A stretch of DNA of 64,000 nucleotides from Cytobacillus oceanisediminis 2691 (GCF_000294775.2 NZ_CP015506.1:4315501-4379500); one strand, 5' to 3'; shown: positions 43,153 to 52,020, counted from the first letter of the stretch. Numbers and translations are program-made. The notes: generated by a model not told the origin, from the sequence alone.

Positions 43153-43181
43153 TATCATATGTCAGCAAAACAGCCGAAGTG
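43153..43181 (-). promoter_or_regulatory. sigma-K type promoter of gerE
   Basis: CATATGATA (43153-43161) fits the sigma-K -10 CATAnnnTA, and CAC (43179-43181) lies 17 bp upstream where the AC of the -35 is expected. gerE is sigma-K dependent in B. subtilis. Confidence 0.65.
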
Positions 43182-43234
43182 ACTATATTTAGTGAAAGGA
43201 GAAAGTTATTTTCAAAAATGTGCCATTTGTGCCG

Positions 43235-43699
43235 CTAGGCTCGTACTTTAACCCCGCTTTTCAGCATTTCTTTCATCTCTGCGGTCCAAGGCACACCCTT
43301 GCCTGTCACCTTTGATATCTGCACCATCGTGCCCCTGCCGGTGAAGCAAACTGAACCGTCTGATTTCTTGCCCATATAATGAAGATCAACAGAAGAATTA
43401 CCTATCGAAGCAGCTTTTACATAAATTTGTATCTCTTCATCAAAGAAAACCTGGCAGATAAAATCGCATTGGAGGTCTGCTACGACTGGTATGGTTTCAT
43501 TATTAAGTTTTACCCAGTCCTGCATAAAGCCTTTGCTTTTGAAAAATTCTATCCGTGCTTCTTCATAATATGTGAATGGAACGGTATTGTTCAAATGTCC
43601 AAACATATCTGTTTCAGAAAATCTGACTTTTACTGGATGGAAGAAAATGAATTCTTCTTCCCATTTTTTAAAATCGTCAATATAGCTCAATTTTTTCAT
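43235..43699 (-). CDS. ysmA: hot-dog acyl-CoA thioesterase YsmA
   Basis: 4HBT-type thioesterase of 154 residues. RFSETDMFGHLNNTVPFTYYEEARIEFF (about residues 26-53) contains the family's catalytic Asp/His-Asn region. It hydrolyses acyl-CoA or related thioesters by family; the substrate is unknown. A sigma-A promoter and a FadR-like operator lie directly upstream, suggesting a link to fatty-acid metabolism. The ATG follows GGGAGG. Confidence 0.88.
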   Translation of the reverse strand: MKKLSYIDDFKKWEEEFIFFHPVKVRFSETDMFGHLNNTVPFTYYEEARIEFFKSKGFMQDWVKLNNETIPVVADLQCDFICQVFFDEEIQIYVKAASIGNSSVDLHYMGKKSDGSVCFTGRGTMVQISKVTGKGVPWTAEMKEMLKSGVKVRA

Positions 43700-43721
43700 G
43701 GCAGTTCCTCCCGGCTATTAA

Positions 43722-43739
43722 TGAATGAGCGCTCACTCT
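43722..43739. promoter_or_regulatory. FadR-like operator before ysmA
   Basis: On the plus strand TGAATGAGCGCTCACTCT has the left arm TGAATGA of the FadR site, a GAGCGCTC palindrome at the centre and 5 of 7 right-arm bases. It covers about +4 to +21 of the predicted transcript, a repressing position. It shares 13 of 18 bases with the site before etfB. Confidence 0.5.
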
Positions 43740-43749
43740 GTTATATTTC

Positions 43750-43778
43750 ATTATAGTATTTTTGGAATTATTTGAAAA
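43750..43778 (-). promoter_or_regulatory. sigma-A promoter of ysmA
   Basis: TTTTCA (43773-43778) and TATAAT (43750-43755) with a 17-bp spacer. Confidence 0.6.
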
Positions 43779-43840
43779 CCTTTCAGCATGTGTTAAAATA
43801 TTGTGCCTCTAATTAAATTTATGGAAAATTAATTCTGCCC

Positions 43841-44017
43841 GTTGATTTTCCGTTGCTGGTAATCAAGCTTTCCCACGGGGCTGCCGACGCTTCGCGTCTG
43901 CGGCCCTCCCATGGTACGCTACTTGCGAAGGACGTTGAATAAACTTCCTTGAATCCACACCGCATGAAGAAAATGCCATGCATTTTCGAGGATCTCGCGC
44001 CTTCCACTCCACTCAGC
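43841..44017 (+). repeat. dispersed repeat family A, copy A3
   Basis: Begins with GTTGATT (43841-43847). Shares AATCAAGCTTTCC, CACGGGGCTGCCG, TGCGGCCCTCCC, CGCTACTTGCGAAGGAC, CACACCGCATGAAGAAAATG, GCATTTTCGAGGAT and CGCGCCTTCCACTCC with A1 or A4. The right end is degenerate (ACTCAGC instead of AATCAAC). It fills the gap between ysmA and the sdh terminator. Confidence 0.75.
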
Positions 44018-44054
44018 TCAGTGGTTAAATTTAATTAGCTGCTCAAAGAAACCT

Positions 44055-44090
44055 AAAAAAACCCCTCTCCAAAAAGGAAAGGGGTTTTAA
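44055..44090 (-). terminator. terminator of sdhCAB
   Basis: AAACCCCTTTCC and GGAGAGGGGTTT form a stem followed by TTTT. Confidence 0.9.
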
Positions 44091-44095
44091 GATGT

Positions 44096-44863
44096 TTAGA
44101 TCTGATCGCTTCCAAAGAAGTTTTTGAAAGACTGGAATGTTGTATCGCGGTTAAGTGCCGCAATGGATGTTGTTAAAGGAATGCCTTTCGGGCAGGACTG
44201 TACGCAGTTTTGAGAGTTTCCGCAGTTGGCTAGTCCGCCATCACCCATAATTTGCTCCAGGCGTTCTGCTTTATTCATTTCACCAGTTGGGTGAGCATTG
44301 AACAAACGAACCTGTGATAAAGGAGCTGGCCCAATAAAGTCAGATTTGCTGTTTACATTCGGGCATGCTTCCAGACAAACACCGCATGTCATGCACTTTG
44401 ACAATTCATATGCCCATTGGCGCTTTCTCTCAGGCATACGCGGTCCTGGTCCCAAATCATAAGTACCATCGATCGGAATCCACGCTTTAACCTTTTTCAA
44501 GGAGTCAAACATACGGCTTCTGTCTACCTGCAGGTCACGGACTACAGGGAACGTGCGCATCGGCTCAAGACGGATCGGCTGTTCCAGCTGATCTACAAGA
44601 GCCGTGCAGGACTGGCGGGGCTTTCCATTAATAATCATTGAACATGCACCGCAGACTTCTTCAAGACAGTTCATATCCCATGCGATTGGAGTAGTATGTT
44701 CACCCTTCACGTTGACCGGATTACGGCGAATTTCCATAAGGGCAGAAATAACATTCATATTTGGACGGTAATCTATTTCAAACTCTTCCTGATAAGGGGC
44801 TGAATCAGGAGTATCCTGGCGGCTGATTACAAAACGGACTGTTTTAGTTTTTGTTTCTTGCAT
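44096..44863 (-). CDS. sdhB: succinate dehydrogenase iron-sulfur subunit
   Basis: Electron-transfer subunit of respiratory complex II; 255 residues (B. subtilis 253). Cysteines of the [2Fe-2S] cluster lie in CLEEVCGACSMIINGKPRQSC (split about residues 66-86), and those of the [4Fe-4S] and [3Fe-4S] clusters in CMTCGVCLEACPN (about 157-169) and NCGNSQNCVQSCPKGIPL (about 213-230). Last gene of sdhCAB, three bases after sdhA. Confidence 0.98.
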   Translation of the reverse strand: MQETKTKTVRFVISRQDTPDSAPYQEEFEIDYRPNMNVISALMEIRRNPVNVKGEHTTPIAWDMNCLEEVCGACSMIINGKPRQSCTALVDQLEQPIRLEPMRTFPVVRDLQVDRSRMFDSLKKVKAWIPIDGTYDLGPGPRMPERKRQWAYELSKCMTCGVCLEACPNVNSKSDFIGPAPLSQVRLFNAHPTGEMNKAERLEQIMGDGGLANCGNSQNCVQSCPKGIPLTTSIAALNRDTTFQSFKNFFGSDQI

Positions 44864-44866
44864 GGA

Positions 44867-46627
44867 TTAATTCTCCCCTTTCTTTTTAGAATAGTCACGC
44901 TTACGCGGTTTTATTAAGCTTACATCAATGTCTTCGTAATGGAATGCAGGAGCGGAATTTGCATCAACAAACTTCGCCATTGTTGTTTTCATGAATTCCT
45001 CATCGTTACGCTCTGGGAAATCCGGCTTATAGTGTGCACCGCGGCTTTCATTACGGTTGTATGCACCAATTGTAATAACACGAGCCAATTGAAGCATATT
45101 CTGCAATTGGCGGGTAAAGCTTGCACCCTGATTGCTCCACTTCGCAGTGTCATTAATATTGATGTTTTTATAGCGCTCCATAAGTTCAACAATTTTTTCA
45201 TCTGTTTTCAAAAGCCTGTCATTGTGGCGTACAACCGTTACATTATCTGTCATCCATTCACCAAGCTCTTTATGAAGGACATATGCATTCTCTGTGCCAT
45301 CAAGAGACATAATATTATTCCATTTTTCTTCTTCCTGTTTTACGTGGCGGTCAAATAATGATGATGGCAGATCTTCAGCACTCTTATCAAGGCCGCTGAT
45401 ATATTTGACAGCATTCGGACCTGCTACCATACCGCCGTAAATGGCTGATAGAAGGGAGTTTGCACCCAGACGGTTGGCACCATGCTGTGAATAATCACAT
45501 TCACCTGCAGCAAATAGGCCAGGAATATTCGTCATCTGATCATAGTCCACCCATAGTCCGCCCATTGAATAGTGGACAGCAGGGAAGATTTTCATTGGCA
45601 CTTTACGCGGGTCTTCACCCTGGAATTTTTCATAGATTTCAATAATTCCGCCAAGCTTAATATCAAGCTCTTTAGGATCTTTATGGGAAAGATCAAGATA
45701 GACCATGTTTTCCCCATTAATGCCAAGCTTCTGGTTAACACACACGTCAAAAATTTCACGGGTTGCAATATCACGAGGCACCAGGTTTCCATAAGCAGGA
45801 TATTTCTCTTCAAGGAAATACCATGGTTTGCCATCTTTATATGTCCAAACTCGTCCGCCTTCACCACGCGCAGATTCACTCATTAGACGAAGCTTATCGT
45901 CTCCCGGAATAGCGGTTGGATGAATTTGAATAAATTCTCCATTTGCATAATAAGCACCCTGCTGATAAACAATCGAGGCAGCTGAGCCTGTGTTAATAAC
46001 AGAGTTAGTGGATTTCCCGAAGATAATTCCAGGTCCGCCGGATGCCATAATAACGGCGTCAGCAGCAAAAGACTTGATCTCCATAGAAGTCAGGTTCTGG
46101 GCAACGACACCCTTACAAGCTCCATCATCGTCGATTACTACCCCTAGGAATTCCCAGCCTTCGTACTTTGTTACTAAGCCTGCAACTTCATGGCGGCGGA
46201 CCTGCTCGTCCATCGCGTAAAGAAGCTGCTGACCTGTCGTAGCACCAGCGAATGCTGTACGGTGATGCTGTGTACCGCCAAAGCGGCGGAAGTCAAGCAG
46301 CCCTTCAGGGGTACGGTTGAACATAACACCCATACGGTCAAATAAGTGAATAATTCCTGGTGCTGCCTCTGCCATCGCTTTAACAGGCGGCTGGTTTGCC
46401 AGGAAGTCTCCGCCATAAATTGTATCGTCAAAATGAATCCAAGGAGAATCGCCTTCCCCTTTTGTATTTACTGCTCCGTTGATGCCGCCCTGGGCACAAA
46501 CAGAGTGAGAACGTTTAACCGGCACTAAAGAAAATAATTCAACCGGAGTCCCTGATTCTGCAACTTTAATTGTCGCCATTAAACCGGCTAATCCGCCGCC
46601 GACAACTATAACCTTTCCTTTACCCAT
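44867..46627 (-). CDS. sdhA: succinate dehydrogenase flavoprotein subunit
   Basis: Oxidises succinate to fumarate with covalently bound FAD; 586 residues, the usual length. VVGGGLAGLMATIKVAESG (about 8-26) binds FAD, and RSHSVCAQGGINGAVN (about 39-54) holds the flavinylated histidine. HPTAIPGDDKLRLMSESARGEGG (about 237-259) and AGECDYSQHGANRLGANSLL are active-site segments. The ATG follows GGGAG. About 140 bases separate it from sdhC, containing a family B fragment (AGAAAAGCGCAGAGCGCC) near 46660-46680. Confidence 0.98.
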   Translation of the reverse strand: MGKGKVIVVGGGLAGLMATIKVAESGTPVELFSLVPVKRSHSVCAQGGINGAVNTKGEGDSPWIHFDDTIYGGDFLANQPPVKAMAEAAPGIIHLFDRMGVMFNRTPEGLLDFRRFGGTQHHRTAFAGATTGQQLLYAMDEQVRRHEVAGLVTKYEGWEFLGVVIDDDGACKGVVAQNLTSMEIKSFAADAVIMASGGPGIIFGKSTNSVINTGSAASIVYQQGAYYANGEFIQIHPTAIPGDDKLRLMSESARGEGGRVWTYKDGKPWYFLEEKYPAYGNLVPRDIATREIFDVCVNQKLGINGENMVYLDLSHKDPKELDIKLGGIIEIYEKFQGEDPRKVPMKIFPAVHYSMGGLWVDYDQMTNIPGLFAAGECDYSQHGANRLGANSLLSAIYGGMVAGPNAVKYISGLDKSAEDLPSSLFDRHVKQEEEKWNNIMSLDGTENAYVLHKELGEWMTDNVTVVRHNDRLLKTDEKIVELMERYKNININDTAKWSNQGASFTRQLQNMLQLARVITIGAYNRNESRGAHYKPDFPERNDEEFMKTTMAKFVDANSAPAFHYEDIDVSLIKPRKRDYSKKKGEN

Positions 46628-46768
46628 AGTGACTCACTCCCTAATTACTAGTACAACTTAGAAAAGCGCAGAGCGCCTGCCTATCGCGCTTAAAGCCAGA
46701 CTGCTTCTCAAAGCTGCAATATTATTGGCACGTTATAAATCCGAAGTCTAATAGTCTTTTATTGTCTT

Positions 46769-47377
46769 TTAAATGAATGCTGTTAGAGCACGTACACCAA
46801 CAATAGATAGTGCAATGAATATTCCGATCGTTACATACGTGGAAATAACCTGTGAACGAGGAGATACTGTAATTCCCCAGCTGACAAGGAATGACCAAAG
46901 CCCATTAGCAAAGTGGAAAATTGCAGAAATGACTCCAATAATATAGAACCAGAACATAAATGGATTAGATAGGATGTTCTCCATCATCTGAAAGTTAACA
47001 TCTGCTCCAAAGGCAGCCTGTACACGTGTTTCCCAAACATGCCATGCAACAAAAACCAGTGTAATGACACCTGAAACACGCTGCAGCATAAACATCCAGT
47101 TTCGGAAGTATCCATACCTGCTTGCGTTATTTTTTGCAGTAAAAGCAATATAAAGTCCATAGATTGCGTGGAACAGCAAAGGTAGATAGATTACAAACGT
47201 TTCAAGGAATATTCTGAATGGAAGACTTTCCATGAAATGCGCTGCATTATTAAAAGATTCCTCTCCCCCTGTTGCAAAATGGTTCACTACAAGGTGCTGC
47301 ACCAAAAACAAACCAACCGGTATAACCCCAAGTAATGAATGCAATCTGCGATTAAAAAACTCACGATTACCTGCCAT
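46769..47377 (-). CDS. sdhC: succinate dehydrogenase cytochrome b558 subunit
   Basis: Membrane anchor that binds two haems and reduces menaquinone; 202 residues (B. subtilis 202). Five hydrophobic segments are visible. Candidate haem-ligand histidines lie in RRLHSLLG, LFLVQHLVVNHF, FHAIYGLY and VAWHVWE. The ATG follows a GGGGGG site. It heads sdhCAB; a hairpin with a T-run sits in the 94-nt leader. Confidence 0.96.
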   Translation of the reverse strand: MAGNREFFNRRLHSLLGVIPVGLFLVQHLVVNHFATGGEESFNNAAHFMESLPFRIFLETFVIYLPLLFHAIYGLYIAFTAKNNASRYGYFRNWMFMLQRVSGVITLVFVAWHVWETRVQAAFGADVNFQMMENILSNPFMFWFYIIGVISAIFHFANGLWSFLVSWGITVSPRSQVISTYVTIGIFIALSIVGVRALTAFI

Positions 47378-47398
47378 AAACTTTCCCCCCCTGATTTT

Positions 47399-47436
47399 AA
47401 AAAAATGATGCTGAGCCCCCGCTCAGGACATCATCT
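47399..47436 (-). promoter_or_regulatory. terminator-like hairpin inside the sdh leader
   Basis: ATGATG-CTGAGC arms pair with GCTCAG-CATCAT (12 bp, two-base bulge, CCCC/GGGG loop), followed by seven T residues in the sdh direction and none in the other. It falls between the promoter (47478-47506) and the sdhC ribosome binding site, so it cannot serve an upstream gene on the minus strand. It looks like an attenuator. Confidence 0.65.
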
Positions 47437-47477
47437 CGAAAATGTTATTCATTTTCTTACAATTATGTGACATGTCC

Positions 47478-47506
47478 ATTTTACTCCCAAGATAATAGAG
47501 CGTCAA
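47478..47506 (-). promoter_or_regulatory. sigma-A promoter of sdhCAB
   Basis: TTGACG (47501-47506) and TAAAAT (47478-47483) with a 17-bp spacer; start near 47471. Confidence 0.75.
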
Positions 47507-47673
47507 GAAAACGGATACATAAAATGTTCCATATTAATAAAATTTTTAAAAAATATTAGCGGCTAAAAAACATATATTATTCTGCGGTTCAATATGACCC
47601 AGTTGCTGCTCTCCAGTATACTGGAATAGTAATTATTTCTATGCAAATCGTTCTATTTTTTCCCGAATTGATA

Positions 47674-47701
47674 TTAACTCTCTCAGCATATTGTATATAA
47701 T
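47674..47701 (+). promoter_or_regulatory. sigma-A promoter of yslB
   Basis: TTAACT (47674-47679) and TATAAT (47696-47701), 16 bp apart, about 25 bases before the yslB start. Confidence 0.5.
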
Positions 47702-47726
47702 AGAATCATAGAAAGAGGGGAGACTA

Positions 47727-48179
47727 TTGAGCGAATTAGCATCTGCGAAATCCACTAATGAAGATCACATACAGTCAGTTCCGGTTTTTGGCTATGAACT
47801 AATCCGGGAAGTGCTGCTGCATGACCTTTTGGGAAATGAAGCACCGGAAATTTTATATTGGGCAGGCAAAAGGATCGCACGCATGTATCCTCTGGAAACA
47901 GCCGGCCAGATTGCCGAGTTTTTTATAAACGCCGGCTGGGGAAATCTTTCCATCGCAAACGAATCGAAAAATGAAATTGAAATGGAATTATCCAGCCAGC
48001 TGATTACAGACCGCTGCAAAAAAAATCATAACTGCACCTTTCAGCTTGAGGCCGGATTTATAGCCCAGCAGATTGAACTTCAAAAAGAAGTCATTTGTGA
48101 GGCATTCGAACATCCCCGCAAAAAAACTGGCAAAATCCTTATTACAGTGAAGTGGGATAAAAAGGATCCTGCTGAGTAA
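47727..48179 (+). CDS. yslB: YslB family protein (DUF2507)
   Basis: Encodes 150 residues (B. subtilis about 148) from a TTG at 47727, preceded by GAGGGGAG. It matches the DUF2507/YslB family: GYELIREVLLHDLLGNEAPEILYWAGKRIAR (about residues 22-52) and a C-terminal FQLEAGFIAQQIELQ segment. It is on the plus strand between the sdh and lysC units, as in B. subtilis. The fold may resemble V4R-type small-molecule-binding domains; function is unknown. Confidence 0.88.
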   Translation: MSELASAKSTNEDHIQSVPVFGYELIREVLLHDLLGNEAPEILYWAGKRIARMYPLETAGQIAEFFINAGWGNLSIANESKNEIEMELSSQLITDRCKKNHNCTFQLEAGFIAQQIELQKEVICEAFEHPRKKTGKILITVKWDKKDPAE

Positions 48180-48191
48180 TATCATATGTAC

Positions 48192-48229
48192 AAACAATAA
48201 GCTATCAATTTTGATAGCTTATTGTTTGA
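48192..48229. terminator. bidirectional terminator between yslB and lysC
   Basis: CAATAAGCTATCAA and TTGATAGCTTATTG form a 14-bp stem between two convergent genes with A/T runs on both sides. Confidence 0.85.
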
Positions 48230-48240
48230 TATTCCTGGAA

Positions 48241-48735
48241 TTAAGCCTTAACCGGAGAAACCGACAGATTGAATGCATCATGCAAAGCATCAACTGCATC
48301 AATCATTTTGCTGTTTTCAACAACCGCCGATACTTTAATTTCTGATGTGCTTACCATTTTCACCGTTATTTTATTCGCGGAAAGCACTTCGAACATTTCT
48401 GCAGCCACACCCGGATTGGAAATCATGCCTGAGCCAACAATCGAAACCTTAGCAAGGCCCGATTCCCATTCAATTCTGTCATAATTTAATTGTTCTCTAT
48501 GCTTTTCCAGCACTTTTACTGTATCTGTGAGATCTTCATTCTTTATTGAAAATGAAAGGTTTGTCGTCTGAGCCTCTGTCATGCTCTGGATAATGATATC
48601 AACGTTAATGCGATTTTTGGCAAGCGCCGAGAAAATAGTAGACAATCCAGTCATTGAATTAGGAAGACCAAGAATCGTCACCCTTGTTATATCATCCTCA
48701 AATGCCACACCGCGCACGACTAAGTTTTGTTCCAT
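48241..48735 (-). CDS. lysC: aspartokinase II beta subunit (internal start)
   Basis: Same frame as lysC, beginning MEQNLVVRGVAFEDD. The GAGGAGG site before the internal ATG is stronger than that of the full-length protein. The product consists of the regulatory ACT domains only and should pair with the alpha chain. Confidence 0.75.
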   Translation of the reverse strand: MEQNLVVRGVAFEDDITRVTILGLPNSMTGLSTIFSALAKNRINVDIIIQSMTEAQTTNLSFSIKNEDLTDTVKVLEKHREQLNYDRIEWESGLAKVSIVGSGMISNPGVAAEMFEVLSANKITVKMVSTSEIKVSAVVENSKMIDAVDALHDAFNLSVSPVKA

Positions 48736-49470
48736 TTTTACTTCCTCCTCAATGATTGTTCCGGCTTCCTTCTCAAGGCTTGAACGCACTTCAAGGGGAA
48801 GTCCATAATTTTTCGCAAATTCGACTGCTCTTGGATGGAGCACACCTGCCCCCAAATTGGCCAGTTCAAGCATTTCATCATAGGAAACAGAACATAATTT
48901 TCTGGCATTCTTTATAAAGCGGGGATCTGATGTAAATACCCCGGTTACATCAGTATAAATATCACATTTATCAGCTTTAAGTGCTGCAGCCAGTGCAACA
49001 GCCGTTGTATCAGATCCGCCCCGGCCAAGTGTGGTGATGGAACCATCTTCAGTCATCCCCTGGAAGCCTGCCACAATTACAATTTTCCCCTGGTTTAATT
49101 CACCCTGAATGGTACCTGGATCAATATTCACTATCCTCGCATTGCCATGGACTGCTTCTGTTTTAATGCCTGCCTGCCACCCTGTAAAAGAAACGGCGGG
49201 ATGCCCTTTCGCATTTAAAGCCATTGCCAATAAAGAGATGGTCACCTGTTCGCCGGTTGTAAGCAGCATGTCCATTTCCCTTTTATCAGGTGAGGGGGAA
49301 ATCTCCCTTGCCATGCCAACCAGCTGATCAGTTGTTTTGCCCATTGCCGAAACAACTACAACAACATCATTTCCCCGATTTTTTTCTTCAATTACCCGAT
49401 TGGCAACATTTTGAATTCTGTCTACAGTCCCCACGGAGGTGCCCCCGAATTTCTGCACAATGATTCCCAC
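48241..49470 (-). CDS. lysC: aspartokinase II, alpha and nested beta subunits
   Basis: Phosphorylates aspartate, the first step to lysine; 409 residues (B. subtilis 408) from a GTG at 49470 (GAAGGG upstream). The kinase domain has VQKFGGTSVGTVDRI (about 5-19) and FTGWQAGIKTE; two ACT domains follow (about 260-405). An internal ATG at 48735 (residue 246), with GAGGAGG 8 nt before it, should start the 164-residue beta subunit, as shown for B. subtilis LysC. An L-box lysine riboswitch controls it. Confidence 0.96.
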   Translation of the reverse strand: MGIIVQKFGGTSVGTVDRIQNVANRVIEEKNRGNDVVVVVSAMGKTTDQLVGMAREISPSPDKREMDMLLTTGEQVTISLLAMALNAKGHPAVSFTGWQAGIKTEAVHGNARIVNIDPGTIQGELNQGKIVIVAGFQGMTEDGSITTLGRGGSDTTAVALAAALKADKCDIYTDVTGVFTSDPRFIKNARKLCSVSYDEMLELANLGAGVLHPRAVEFAKNYGLPLEVRSSLEKEAGTIIEEEVKMEQNLVVRGVAFEDDITRVTILGLPNSMTGLSTIFSALAKNRINVDIIIQSMTEAQTTNLSFSIKNEDLTDTVKVLEKHREQLNYDRIEWESGLAKVSIVGSGMISNPGVAAEMFEVLSANKITVKMVSTSEIKVSAVVENSKMIDAVDALHDAFNLSVSPVKA

Positions 49471-49591
49471 AGCTTTCCCTTCTTTCTAAAGAAATAGTAA
49501 TTTTGTGATTTGCCGTCCTATGTAAGTGAAGCATATCAGTTCACTCTGCTGTATTTGACAATGGCCTTAACTCTAAAATACCCTTTTGGGC

Positions 49592-49632
49592 AATAAAAAA
49601 AGCAATGGAATAGTTTACTATCCCATTGCTGT
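49592..49632 (-). terminator. riboswitch terminator of lysC
   Basis: AGCAATGG and CCATTGCT-type arms (49601-49630) followed by TTTTTTTATTG, placed between the L-box aptamer and lysC. Confidence 0.85.
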
Positions 49633-49661
49633 GCAGCCAAAGTATAAAAATGAGCAAACAC

Positions 49662-49840
49662 AGTGAGATAGCTCTCCAGGACGGCATTGTCCTGACAATC
49701 CTGCATTTATTCAATGCAGAACCAGCAGAAAAAATGATGAGATTTTCTCCACTTCGGCGAACGTACCCTTTCAAAGCTTTTCATGGAAGCTCATTCTTCT
49801 CCAAGCTTTTACTGATGAAGTTCGCACCTCTACCTTCACT
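49662..49840 (-). promoter_or_regulatory. L-box lysine riboswitch aptamer
   Basis: On the minus strand the conserved pieces occur in order: AGGTAGAGGTGCG, CTTCATCAGTAA, GAAAGGGTACGTTCGCCGAA and the P1 closing strand CTATCTCACT, which pairs with AGTGAAGGTAG at the 5' end. With the terminator at 49592-49632 this is an off-switch for lysC. Confidence 0.93.
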
Positions 49841-49932
49841 TAACGATTCGGTTCATAGTCCCAAAACTTTGTTTGAACTAAATGAACATACGCTTTATCG
49901 CTATAAAGTGATATTGATATAAAGTTTGAATT

Positions 49933-49961
49933 AGTATAACATATCTGAAATTTTCTGTCTA
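49933..49961 (-). promoter_or_regulatory. sigma-A promoter of lysC
   Basis: TAGACA (49956-49961) and TATACT (49933-49938) with a 17-bp spacer; it overlaps the uvrC end slightly upstream. Confidence 0.7.
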
Positions 49962-49968
49962 TATCCAT

Positions 49969-51762
49969 TTATGACTTAGGATTTCCATTTTGTTCCTCGA
50001 GCCTCAACTTCAATTCCTCGGCAACATTCTCAGGAATGCCTATTTTCCTATACTCCTCTATTGGTGCTTCTTTCATTTTCTTTACAGATCCAAAGGCTTT
50101 CAGCAGCTGTTTCTTTCGTTTTTCTCCTATGCCGGGAATATCATCAAGAATAGACTGAAAGGCATTTTTCCCGCGAAGCTGGCGATGAAAAGTAATCGCA
50201 AAACGATGAACCTCGTCCTGAATTCTCTGAAGCAGATAAAATTCCTGGCTGTTCCTTGCAAGTGGAATAATTTGAAGCGGATTACCATATAAGAGCTGAG
50301 AAGTCCTGTGCTTTTCATCCTTCACCAGGCCAGAAATCGGAATATCCAGACCGAGCTCATTTTCAAGCACATCCCGTACAGCTTCAACATGCCCTTTTCC
50401 CCCATCAATCATGATTAAGTCCGGAAGCGGCAGCTCTTCTTTCAGTACCCTTGTATATCTGCGCCGGACTACTTCTCTCATGGATTCATAGTCATCAGGG
50501 CCTTTAACAGACTTAATCTTATATTTACGGTATTCTCTTTTCTCTGGTTTGCCATCAATAAAGACGATCATGGCTGAAACAGGGTCCGTTCCCTGGATAT
50601 TTGAATTATCAAATGCTTCTATCCGGTGAGGCGTATATATTCCAAGCTGATCCCCCAGATTTTCTACAGCCTTAATTGTCCGTTCTTCATCACGCTCAAT
50701 TAAAGAAAACTTCTCCTGGAGAGCAATTTTTGCATTTTTATAAGCAAGCTTCACCAGGTCCTTTTTTTGCCCTCGCTGCGGTTTTAGCACCTTAACATCC
50801 AGAAGCTGTTCTGCCATTTCAGCATCAACCGAATCCGGTGCCAATATTTCTCGCGGTTTAAAGTGGTTTGCTTTTGTATAAAACTGGCCGAGGAAAGTTA
50901 AGATTTCTTCTTCCGGCTCATTATAAATAGGGAACATTGATACATCTCTTTCAATGAGTTTACCCTGTCTGATGAAGAATACCTGAACACACATCCATCC
51001 TTTATCAACCGCATATCCAAATACATCCCGGTCGGTAAAGTCTGTCATTGTCATTTTTTGCTTTTCCATTGTTGCATCTATATGGGCAATTTTATCCCTA
51101 AGCTCCTTTGCCCTTTCAAAGTCCAATTCTTCAGCAGCTGCTGTCATTTTTGCAGTCAGGTCTTTTTTAATCTCTTTGTATCCGCCATTCAAGAATTTTG
51201 CAATCTCGTCTGTCATTTGCTTATATTGGTCTTCACCTACGGCCTTCACGCATGGCGCAAGACATTGGCCTAAATGATAATAAAGGCAAACTCTGTCCGG
51301 AAGAGTTGAACATTTGCGGAGAGGATAAATTCGGTCGAGCAGCTTTTTTGTTTCATTGGCAGCCTGCACATTGGGATATGGTCCGAAGTATTTTCCCCTG
51401 TCTTTTTTTACTTTTCTGGTTGTAATTAGACGGGGATGGCGTTCGGCCGTCAATTTGATAAAAGGGTAACTTTTATCGTCCTTCAGCATTACATTATATT
51501 TCGGATCATATTTCTTGATCAGATTCATCTCAAGGATCAGTGCTTCCATATCTGAAGAAGTGACAATGTACTCAAAATCTACGATCTCATTAACAAGTCT
51601 TAATGTTTTTCCGTCATGTGAGCCTGTGAAATAGGATCTTACACGGTTTTTCAGGATTTTTGCCTTCCCCACGTATATGATGGTACCCTGCCTGTCTTTC
51701 ATCAAATAACATCCCGGCTGGGCAGGAAGCAGCATCAGTTTATTTTTTATCGTATCATTCAT
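49969..51762 (-). CDS. uvrC: UvrABC excinuclease subunit C
   Basis: Makes both incisions in nucleotide excision repair; 597 residues (B. subtilis 598). The GIY-YIG nuclease is at the N-terminus ([20 protein letters not shown], about 16-35), the UVR motif near 200-235 ([14 protein letters not shown]), and the RNase H-like nuclease with [16 protein letters not shown] (about 380-395) and [10 protein letters not shown]. The tandem helix-hairpin-helix is at the C-terminus ([19 protein letters not shown]). The ATG follows GGGGAGG. Confidence 0.98.
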   Translation of the reverse strand: MNDTIKNKLMLLPAQPGCYLMKDRQGTIIYVGKAKILKNRVRSYFTGSHDGKTLRLVNEIVDFEYIVTSSDMEALILEMNLIKKYDPKYNVMLKDDKSYPFIKLTAERHPRLITTRKVKKDRGKYFGPYPNVQAANETKKLLDRIYPLRKCSTLPDRVCLYYHLGQCLAPCVKAVGEDQYKQMTDEIAKFLNGGYKEIKKDLTAKMTAAAEELDFERAKELRDKIAHIDATMEKQKMTMTDFTDRDVFGYAVDKGWMCVQVFFIRQGKLIERDVSMFPIYNEPEEEILTFLGQFYTKANHFKPREILAPDSVDAEMAEQLLDVKVLKPQRGQKKDLVKLAYKNAKIALQEKFSLIERDEERTIKAVENLGDQLGIYTPHRIEAFDNSNIQGTDPVSAMIVFIDGKPEKREYRKYKIKSVKGPDDYESMREVVRRRYTRVLKEELPLPDLIMIDGGKGHVEAVRDVLENELGLDIPISGLVKDEKHRTSQLLYGNPLQIIPLARNSQEFYLLQRIQDEVHRFAITFHRQLRGKNAFQSILDDIPGIGEKRKKQLLKAFGSVKKMKEAPIEEYRKIGIPENVAEELKLRLEEQNGNPKS

Positions 51763-51844
51763 GGCACTACACCTCCCCGGTTAAAACTTTTTATTGAAGT
51801 TCAATTTATTCATTGTTTGGCATAATCATTTTGGGGTGAAAGCT

Positions 51845-51874
51845 AGTATAATACTTTGTTTGCGCTGGCAGCAA
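51845..51874 (-). promoter_or_regulatory. possible sigma-A promoter of uvrC
   Basis: TTGCTG (51869-51874) and TATACT (51845-51850), 18 bp apart. Confidence 0.4.
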
Positions 51875-51971
51875 ACCAATATTATTTAGCCGCTAATATG
51901 CAGATGGCACATTATTACCATCTTATTATATCAGCCTGGAAACCTGCAGCATAACAACAAAACCCATATGA

Positions 51972-52008
51972 CAAAAAAATCCCGATGTCCTTATGGGACA
52001 CCGGGAAA
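51972..52008 (-). terminator. terminator of trxA
   Basis: CCCGGTGTCCC and GGACATCGGG arms followed by TTTTTTT. Confidence 0.85.
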
Positions 52009-52020
52009 ATTCCTTATAAA

